NCBI GenBank assembly: GCA_003220195.1
Contig: QHRT01000198.1
Coordinates: forward strand, 1-5,572
Direction of reading: 5' to 3'
Length of the DNA stretch: 5,572 bases
DNA from: Candidatus Rokuibacteriota bacterium
Lineage (GTDB): Bacteria; Methylomirabilota; Methylomirabilia; Rokubacteriales; CSP1-6
This document shows, one piece after another, positions 1-4,346 of the stretch (position 1 is its first letter; each line of letters opens with the position of its first letter). The translations under genes were made by a program, and so were the position numbers. Under the pieces are notes generated by a model. The model was not told the origin of the DNA. It was given only the letters and a program-made list of their open reading frames with translations, and ran no database searches.

Positions 1-133
1 TCTCGGGATCGATCTCGATCCGGTGCAGCGGCTCGAGTGCGACGTACACCGCATTCAGGTCGAGCTCGCGGCAGACGACGTAGCACATCCGGCACTCGGT
101 GCAGCGCTCGTGATCGACCTTGAGCGTCGGCAT
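1..133 (-). CDS. 4Fe-4S ferredoxin-type protein, N-terminal part (cut by window edge)
   Basis: The first 44 codons are visible and the 3' end lies beyond position 1. Residues 11-21 read CTECRMCYVVC, a C-x2-C-x2-C-x3-C motif that binds a 4Fe-4S cluster in bacterial ferredoxins. The Pro that usually follows the fourth Cys is absent (Arg-Glu instead). The visible end (RIEIDPE) resembles the stretch that often precedes a second cluster motif, so a two-cluster ferredoxin is possible but not seen. The ATG at 131-133 has a GAGGG site at 138-142 and lies 8 bases after the stop of the upstream gene, so it is the last visible gene of the minus-strand operon. By inference it carries electrons, perhaps to the Rieske dioxygenase or the ferritin-like protein encoded upstream. 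It could instead be the N-terminal ferredoxin domain of a larger oxidoreductase. Confidence 0.8.
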   Translation of the reverse strand, partial: MPTLKVDHERCTECRMCYVVCRELDLNAVYVALEPLHRIEIDPE

Positions 134-141
134 TCCGCCCT

Positions 142-866
142 CTATTCCGCCGCGTGCGCCGCCGCGGTGGCGGCTTCCACCGGCGCCGCCTGACCGAGGA
201 CGACGCTCGCGAGCTCGCGCAGGAACCGCTGATAATCTCCGCGCGCCGTCGTGCATGCCCAGCGGCACAGATCGGCTTCGACGGGCTTCTCGACGAACTC
301 CTCCACGATCCGGCGGCCCATCAGGACGTGGCTGCGGTTCTCGACGGCCTGACTCGCGAAGACGGCGCGCAGATCCGCATCCGGCAACGCGTCCGCGAGC
401 GCGGTCATCCACTCGAGCTCGACGATCTTGGGACCGAGATTCAGCGCCGCGATCCGGATCGTGTGCGGATACGTCGCAAGATTTCGCAGCGAGAAGACGT
501 AGTACGCCAGCGCGGGCCGTACGGATGGCGGAACGCGTCTTTCTGGCTCGCGATCCAGCGCCGCCGGAGCAGCGCGTCGAGATAGAGCATCTCGTGCGTG
601 GAGTCGTCGAGGATCTGTCGCGAGAAGAGGTACTTCACGGCCGGCGGGAAGTCGTTCATCTCGAGGCCCTGTCCCCAGCCGCCGTAGACGTAATAGAGCA
701 TTCGCTCGAGCGTCCAGAGGCGGCCGACCAGCCGGAACAGCGCGTCGTCGGACAGGGATCCCGCGCTCGCCGCCTTGATGACGGCTTCCATCGGCGTCCG
801 ACGGCTCTCGTCACGGCTCGCGGCGATCAGCTCTTGCGCGAGATTTTTTCCCGGCAGCGAAGCCAT
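142..866 (-). CDS. Ferritin-like / diiron-type helical protein, apparently frameshifted
   Basis: Two overlapping reading frames join into one protein. The first runs from ATG 866 to about position 520. The second begins with residues ALAYYVFSL and ends at TAG 142-144. Restoring one base near 511-522 (for example HPYGP-ALAYYV) gives 241 residues. The restored protein is mostly helical. It has Glu54 in a Trp/Tyr-rich helix (TLERMLYYVYGGWG), Asp88/His91 with Glu92 (DDSTHEM), Glu150/Glu152 (VELEWM), and Glu176/His180 (ENRSH). This resembles the Glu / Glu-x-x-His / Glu / Glu-x-x-His layout of ferritin-like diiron proteins, but the spacings (DxxH, ExxxH) are not canonical, so metal binding is inference. 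A TenA/PqqC-like all-helical fold is an alternative. The tail is Ala-rich. The ATG at 864-866 is preferred because GGAGG lies 5 bases upstream; the GTG at 870-872 overlaps that site. It sits between the 68-residue protein and the ferredoxin, which suggests an oxidative accessory role in the dioxygenase operon. The break may be a sequencing error or a real mutation. Confidence 0.62.
511..522 (-). other. Apparent -1 frameshift site in the ferritin-like gene
   Basis: Upstream of this point the minus-strand frame starting at 866 reads naturally through RWIASQKDAFRHPYG. Past it, that frame becomes Arg/Ser-rich and improbable. The other minus frame becomes protein-like exactly here (ALAYYVFSLRNLATYPHTIR) and continues to the stop at 142. 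The change of frame equals the loss of one base. The local minus-strand sequence is GC-rich (TACGGCCCGCGCTGG), where one G or C could easily drop out. No heptameric slippery sequence or pseudoknot is evident, so an indel is more likely than programmed frameshifting. Confidence 0.7.
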
Positions 867-871
867 CGTCA

Positions 872-876
872 CCTCC
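872..876 (-). promoter_or_regulatory. Shine-Dalgarno site deciding the start of the ferritin-like gene
   Basis: On the minus strand the sequence reads GGAGGTGACGATG. GGAGG at 872-876 is 5 bases from the ATG at 864-866, an ideal spacing. The in-frame GTG at 870-872 would overlap the site and is therefore unlikely to be used. Confidence 0.7.
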
Positions 877-903
877 GCTTCACGACGAGGGCGACGCTCG
901 TCC

Positions 904-1110
904 TCACGACTTCACCCACCGGCACTCGGGCAAGTGACCGTGAGCGCCACCGTCCGAGCAGGTGCATCCTGCGTCCGGCTGCTTCTCGTAGCCAAGCAAG
1001 CTGAGATACCCGTCGAACCCGTGATAGAAGCCGTCGCCGGCGTCGATCGATTCGAAGCCGCACTGAAAGGCGTGTCGCAGCTCGTCGGACGTCGGTGTCC
1101 TGGGGGTCAT
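904..1110 (-). CDS. Small Cys/His-containing protein of unknown function (68 aa)
   Basis: This gene encodes 68 residues of a family I do not recognise. The composition is protein-like, with aromatic/Gly-rich residues 27-41 (GFYHGFDGYLSLLGY). The C-terminal part has Cys49-x-Cys51, then His57-x-His59 and Cys63, with a further Cys17 and His30. This clustering could bind a metal such as zinc or iron, or form redox disulfides; that is inference. No signal peptide or membrane segment is visible. The ATG at 1108-1110 has only a weak purine stretch upstream. The gene begins 24 bases after the stop of the 65-residue gene and ends 37 bases before the ferritin-like start, so it is probably co-transcribed. 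A competing minus-strand ORF at 869-1123 in another frame is Arg-rich and looks like a shadow. Reality as a gene is likely; function is unknown. Confidence 0.68.
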   Translation of the reverse strand: MTPRTPTSDELRHAFQCGFESIDAGDGFYHGFDGYLSLLGYEKQPDAGCTCSDGGAHGHLPECRWVKS

Positions 1111-1134
1111 CTTGCGCGCTCACCGGTCGTGTCG

Positions 1135-1332
1135 CTACGGCGTCGTCTGGATCTCCACCATGTCCTGCGCGAAGACCATCTCTTCGGTCCCGACGAGCGA
1201 CGTGTCGCGCGGCGAGGAGAGATAGCGCGCGAACACCCAGATGCCGTCTTTCGGGTTCGACACGATCTCGACGGTCGACCCGTCCGTCAGGGCGACGCGT
1301 GTTCCCGGTTCGAGCGTGCGGACGTTGATCAT
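1135..1332 (-). CDS. Small beta-rich protein of unknown function, translationally coupled to the dioxygenase alpha subunit (65 aa)
   Basis: This gene encodes 65 residues with alternating hydrophobic positions (TRVALTDGSTVEIVSN, GIWVFARYL, EEMVFAQDMVEI). The pattern suggests a small beta-barrel or SH3-like domain with no membrane segment or Cys. I cannot name a family. Its ATG (1330-1332) overlaps the TGA of the alpha-subunit gene (1329-1331) as ATGA. No Shine-Dalgarno site is visible inside the end of that gene. This arrangement implies translation by termination-reinitiation and an amount tied to the alpha subunit. By inference it may be an accessory or assembly partner of the dioxygenase; an unrelated conserved small protein is also possible. 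It is followed after 24 bases by another small gene. Confidence 0.75.
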   Translation of the reverse strand: MINVRTLEPGTRVALTDGSTVEIVSNPKDGIWVFARYLSSPRDTSLVGTEEMVFAQDMVEIQTTP

Positions 1333-2696
1333 GGCCGCCGGCGCCAGGTCGCGAGCTCGTCCCAGCTATTCGCGTCCATGAACTGCGCCCAGCGCCGGTA
1401 GAAGTTCCTCAAGTTGTGCTCGCTCGACTTCGAGTCGGTGACGTCCATCACCGTGCCCGGGATGCGCAAGCCCTCCCACTCGTAGTTCTCGACCTCGAAC
1501 CCGAGGCCCTGCTCGTAGCTGTACGGATGGCGCCGCGCGATCGTGCCGCGGCTCGCCGCGTGCGCGTAGTTCCAGTTCTCCATATCGTCTTGTTCGGTTA
1601 ATCCCGCCGGTCCGGAGTACCGGATGTAGTACTGGCGTAGGAAGTCCTTCACCTCCGGCGGCGCATCGGCGTCGACGAGATACCAGCGCCACACTTCCGT
1701 CCGGTGCGCGCCGCGCGGGTGCCAGACGGCGATCGAGCGAGGCTGCCGCGGGTGGAGCGCGGTGTTCGGGAACAGCTCTCCCGGAGCCCCGGTCACTCGA
1801 CCCCACGCGCCCAGACGCTCGCGGCGCTGCTCCTCGCACCGCCGGAAGTACTCGGACACGACGGGCGAATGCTGATACGCGGGCGGAGTCGGCTCCTCGT
1901 TCGGAAGCACGTACGCGCCGGTCTGATGCCCGCGATCCGGGAAGCAGATCTGCAGCCGGCGTCCGATCAGGCGCTCGCGCATGTCGCGGCGTCCGCTGCC
2001 GCTCGGTCCGATGCCGACCAGGTCCACCGACCGGTGACTGATGTTGTGATAGCTGTCGCCGCTGAAGTTCTCGGCCGGGAACTTCCAGTTGCAGGGGATC
2101 AGCCACTTCTGGACGCCGCCGAGCACTTCTGTTCCGCCTTCGCGCCCGTCCCAGGCATCCAGCGCCAGGTCGAGATAGCGCCGGAACTCGCCGAGGTACT
2201 CGAGGAAGGACGGCGCTGATGGATCCCACGTCGCCCACACGGTGCCCTTGTAGATCTCGAGCTGCGCGACCTCCACCAGCCCGAACTGCGATCTGTCGAG
2301 CTTCGAGTGATAGGCCTCGCGAAAGTACGGGACGCCGACCAGTTTGCCGTCGGTGGCGTAGCTCCAGCCGTGGTACGGACAGGTGAACACCGGCGTGTTG
2401 CCCTCGTCGTACCGGCAGACTTTCATCCCGCGATGCCGGCACGAGTTCAGGAAGACGTGCACCCGGTCCTCGCGGTCGCGACACAGGATCACGGACTCCT
2501 CGCCCATGCCCGAGACGAAGTAATCGCCCGGCTTCGGGATCTGGCTCTCGTGCCCGACGAAGAGCCACGCGCGGGTGAAGACACGTTCCAGCTCCTCGGC
2601 GTAGATCTCGTCGCTGACGAAGATCTCCCGGCTGATCTGGCCGGCGGCGACATCCACCAGCCCGCCCGTGTAGCGACGCTTCCCCGCAATCGCCAT
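1329..2696 (-). CDS. Aromatic-ring-hydroxylating dioxygenase, large (alpha) subunit, Rieske type
   Basis: The 455-residue product has the usual length for the catalytic subunit that adds O2 to an aromatic ring, using electrons delivered by a ferredoxin, in the cytoplasm. The Rieske 2Fe-2S domain is at about residues 40-150: Cys86-x-His88 (SCRHRG) and Cys106-x2-His109 (CPYHGWSY). The mononuclear iron site is in the C-terminal domain: NWKFPAENFSGDSYH at 203-217 gives Asp214 (bridging Asp) and His217, then His221, with Asp370/Asp371 (EQDDMENW) as the likely carboxylate ligand. The two His are spaced H-x3-H, whereas naphthalene dioxygenase has H-x4-H. The ATG at 2694-2696 has GGGAGG at 2705-2710. 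The gene follows the beta-subunit gene by 16 bases, which is the reverse of the common alpha-beta order. The beta partner places it with true alpha-beta ring-hydroxylating dioxygenases rather than single-subunit oxygenases. The substrate cannot be read from the sequence. Confidence 0.95.
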   Translation of the reverse strand: MAIAGKRRYTGGLVDVAAGQISREIFVSDEIYAEELERVFTRAWLFVGHESQIPKPGDYFVSGMGEESVILCRDREDRVHVFLNSCRHRGMKVCRYDEGNTPVFTCPYHGWSYATDGKLVGVPYFREAYHSKLDRSQFGLVEVAQLEIYKGTVWATWDPSAPSFLEYLGEFRRYLDLALDAWDGREGGTEVLGGVQKWLIPCNWKFPAENFSGDSYHNISHRSVDLVGIGPSGSGRRDMRERLIGRRLQICFPDRGHQTGAYVLPNEEPTPPAYQHSPVVSEYFRRCEEQRRERLGAWGRVTGAPGELFPNTALHPRQPRSIAVWHPRGAHRTEVWRWYLVDADAPPEVKDFLRQYYIRYSGPAGLTEQDDMENWNYAHAASRGTIARRHPYSYEQGLGFEVENYEWEGLRIPGTVMDVTDSKSSEHNLRNFYRRWAQFMDANSWDELATWRRRP

Positions 2697-2712
2697 CGGC
2701 CCGTCCTCCCGC

Positions 2713-3258
2713 TCAGAAGAAGAACGTCAGGTTCTTGCTGAGCAGCACGCTCTGGTCCAGCACGACCTTGCGCCGGCTGATCTTCCAGTGGCCGTCGACG
2801 CGGCGCAGGCCGTCTTCGCGTTTACCGACGAGAATATCGGTCTCCGTTTCCACGCGGTTGCGATAGATGAGGAAGCGGCTCTTGACCGTGACGTCGGCGG
2901 GCTCCAGCACGGACGGCGTCACGGCGAGGAGCTGGACGTTCGAGATCATGTGGCAGATGCGCGAGAGCGGCTCCTCGGCCCAGTGCACGCCGGTCAGGAT
3001 CTGCTGGACGCGCCGCTCCAGCGTGTCCTTCCCCTCGTCGAACCAGTTCACGTCCTGGCCCTCGCGCGTGAACTCGCGCTCGAGCTCACCGAGCTTGACG
3101 TTGCGCCGCATCGGCATCCAGTACCGCACGTCGTCGGCGAGCAGGTCGAGCCACTCCTCGTAGCGCCGCTCGTCGAGGAGCTCCGCTTCGTGATAGAGAA
3201 AGTTCTCGACGTCACGCTCGAGGAAGAGCTGCGCCATCGCCTCGCGCTGATCCGCCAT
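2713..3258 (-). CDS. Aromatic-ring-hydroxylating dioxygenase, small (beta) subunit
   Basis: The 181-residue product matches the usual size of the structural beta subunit, a SnoaL/NTF2-like fold that forms the base of the alpha3beta3 hexamer and holds no metal. Family features in order are: N-terminal helices with FLYHEAELLDERRYEEWLDL (20-39); RYWMP (45-49); the conserved block with WFDE (72-75), TGVHWAEEP (89-97) and SRICHMISNV (99-108); the strand region FLIYRNRVETETDILVGKRE (129-148); and the C-terminal GHWKISRR-x-V-x-LDQSVLLSKNL-x-FFF. The ATG at 3256-3258 is preceded by a GAGGAT site inside the end of the upstream dehydrogenase gene, whose stop is 5 bases away. The alpha subunit follows after 16 bases, supporting stoichiometric expression. 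The assignment is firm; substrate class is not determined. Confidence 0.95.
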   Translation of the reverse strand: MADQREAMAQLFLERDVENFLYHEAELLDERRYEEWLDLLADDVRYWMPMRRNVKLGELEREFTREGQDVNWFDEGKDTLERRVQQILTGVHWAEEPLSRICHMISNVQLLAVTPSVLEPADVTVKSRFLIYRNRVETETDILVGKREDGLRRVDGHWKISRRKVVLDQSVLLSKNLTFFF

Positions 3259-3263
3259 CGTCG

Positions 3264-4187
3264 CTATCCTCGTCGCGGGTCCCGCTCTTCGTAGCGCGGC
3301 CCGTCGGGCTTGGCGGCGGCGCGGAGCTCCACGCCCGCCATCATCTCGAGGATTCGCGCGACGATCGGAAATCCGCGCTGGCCCCAGCCCTGCGCCTGCG
3401 CGCGCTGGTACAGATCGTCGGCGATCAGGCCCGTCATGGCCGGCGCCCCGACGTCACGCGCGAGCTCGCAGGCGAGGTGCACGTCCTTGGCGACGATGTC
3501 GAGCGTGCCGCCGGCGGTGAAGGCCCCGCTCAGCACCGATCGGGGAATGTTGTCGAAGGTCCGGCTGGCTCCGGCGCTGACGGGAACGATCTCGGCCAGC
3601 ACGCCGAGATCGATGCCGGCCTTCGCCGCGATGGTGAGTCCCTCCAGCGAGGTGACGAAGTTCGCATAGCCGAGGTACTGCGTCACCAGCTTCGCGATCG
3701 AGCCAGAGGCGGTGGGGCCGACGTGGAAGATGTTCTTGCCCATGCACGCAAGCACCGGTCGATACTTCGCGAACGTGTCGGGGTCGCCGCCGACCATGAT
3801 CGTCATTGCGGGCGGCCGGCCACTCACCGGCGCATCGAGCATCGCGACGCCGTGCGCGCGGCACGCCTCCGCGATGCGACGGATGACCGCGGGCGAATTC
3901 GTGGTCATGTCGATGTACGCGCTCTCTGGTTTCAGTCCCGCCAGAATGCCGTTCGACGGATCGAGGACCACTCGCTCGACTTCGTGAGGGCCCGGGAGCG
4001 ACGTGAAGACGGCCTCGCTCGATTCGGCCGCCGCGCGCGGCGTGTCCGCCCAGCGGGCGCCGAGGTCCATGAGACTGGTCGCGGCCTCGCGCCTGAGGTC
4101 GTTGACGGTCACCTGGTGGCCGGCGTCGAGGAGACACCGTGCCATCGGATTGCCCATGGTCCCGATGCCGACGAAGCCGAGCCGCAT
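3264..4187 (-). CDS. NAD(P)-dependent beta-hydroxyacid dehydrogenase (3-hydroxyisobutyrate dehydrogenase family)
   Basis: The 307-residue product is near the usual family length of about 290-300. The Rossmann fold starts at residue 2 with G4FVGIGTMGNPMA, the family dinucleotide-binding motif, and Asn29-Asp30 ends the second strand. Further motifs are DAPVSG (118-123), the substrate-binding loop; GSIAK (162-166) with the catalytic Lys166; and KDVHLA (234-239) in the helical C-terminal domain. Two things are odd. The loop after DAPVSG is about five residues shorter than the usual GGxxGAxxGT form (it reads RPPA). The residues three and four after Lys166 are Thr169-Gln170, with no Asn where family members normally carry one. 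Substrate or mechanism may therefore differ from classical members. The ATG at 4185-4187 has AAGGAGG at 4197-4203. It is the first gene of the operon, 5 bases before the dioxygenase beta subunit, which suggests it oxidises an intermediate of the same pathway (inference). Confidence 0.9.
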   Translation of the reverse strand: MRLGFVGIGTMGNPMARCLLDAGHQVTVNDLRREAATSLMDLGARWADTPRAAAESSEAVFTSLPGPHEVERVVLDPSNGILAGLKPESAYIDMTTNSPAVIRRIAEACRAHGVAMLDAPVSGRPPAMTIMVGGDPDTFAKYRPVLACMGKNIFHVGPTASGSIAKLVTQYLGYANFVTSLEGLTIAAKAGIDLGVLAEIVPVSAGASRTFDNIPRSVLSGAFTAGGTLDIVAKDVHLACELARDVGAPAMTGLIADDLYQRAQAQGWGQRGFPIVARILEMMAGVELRAAAKPDGPRYEERDPRRG

Positions 4188-4196
4188 CAGCGGGTG

Positions 4197-4203
4197 CCTC
4201 CTT
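4197..4203 (-). promoter_or_regulatory. Strong Shine-Dalgarno site of the operon's first gene
   Basis: The minus strand reads AAGGAGG, 9 bases before the ATG at 4185-4187. It is close to the anti-SD complement and fixes the start of the dehydrogenase. Confidence 0.75.
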
Positions 4204-4211
4204 CATTCGTC

Positions 4212-4274
4212 CCGGGTCGAGCGGGCTGACGTGCGGGGCTCATGATACTCCGGCCGCCTGGACGGTCGACCCGG
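4212..4274. repeat. 9-base inverted repeat flanking the possible operon promoter
   Basis: The left arm CCGGGTCGA (4212-4220) and right arm TCGACCCGG (4266-4274) are perfect reverse complements separated by 45 bases. The centre falls at about 4243, within the putative minus-strand -10 element, and the right arm overlaps the putative -35. This could be a pair of operator half-sites, but a 9-base match in GC-rich DNA may arise by chance. The 45-base gap makes a terminator hairpin unlikely. Confidence 0.3.
4242..4269 (-). promoter_or_regulatory. Possible sigma-70-like promoter of the dioxygenase operon
   Basis: On the minus strand, TCGACC (4264-4269, 4 of 6 to TTGACA) is followed after 16 bases by TATCAT (4242-4247, 5 of 6 to TATAAT). 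Transcription would begin near 4235, leaving a leader of about 45-50 bases before the ATG at 4187 that includes the strong Shine-Dalgarno site. The location in a divergent intergenic region supports it; the match itself is modest. A plus-strand promoter for the amidohydrolase could not be identified. Confidence 0.35.
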
Positions 4275-4346
4275 AGCCGCGACCAGGCGCACGCTGAGCG
4301 TCGGGGCGATGCGATACAGTCCTCGCCGGCGGGTCGTGCCGGACTC

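Noticed and set aside
89..929. Repeated 11-mer CCGGCACTCGG at 89-99 and 919-929
   Set aside because: Both copies lie in coding DNA and encode Glu-Cys-Arg in unrelated proteins. Shared codons explain the match.
120..1004. Long plus-strand open frame opposite the ferritin-like and small genes
   Set aside because: The translation is dominated by Arg, Pro, Ser and Ala with no motif, as expected for an antisense shadow of GC-rich genes. The minus strand carries well-formed proteins with ribosome-binding sites.
869..1123. 84-residue minus-strand frame overlapping the 68-residue gene
   Set aside because: It is Arg-rich and low in aromatic residues. The frame at 904-1110 has a balanced composition and clustered Cys/His, so only that one was kept.
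1366..2568. 400-residue minus-strand frame inside the dioxygenase alpha gene
   Set aside because: It is an out-of-frame shadow rich in Arg/Ala/Gly. The real frame contains the Rieske and iron-site motifs.
4315..4320. TACAGT as a -10 element for the amidohydrolase
   Set aside because: It matches the consensus at only four of six positions and no reasonable -35 lies 16-18 bases upstream.
4242..4346. Extension of the amidohydrolase to an in-frame ATG at 4242
   Set aside because: The frame is open, but the added 35 residues are Arg/Pro-rich, lack a ribosome-binding site and would overlap the putative divergent promoter.
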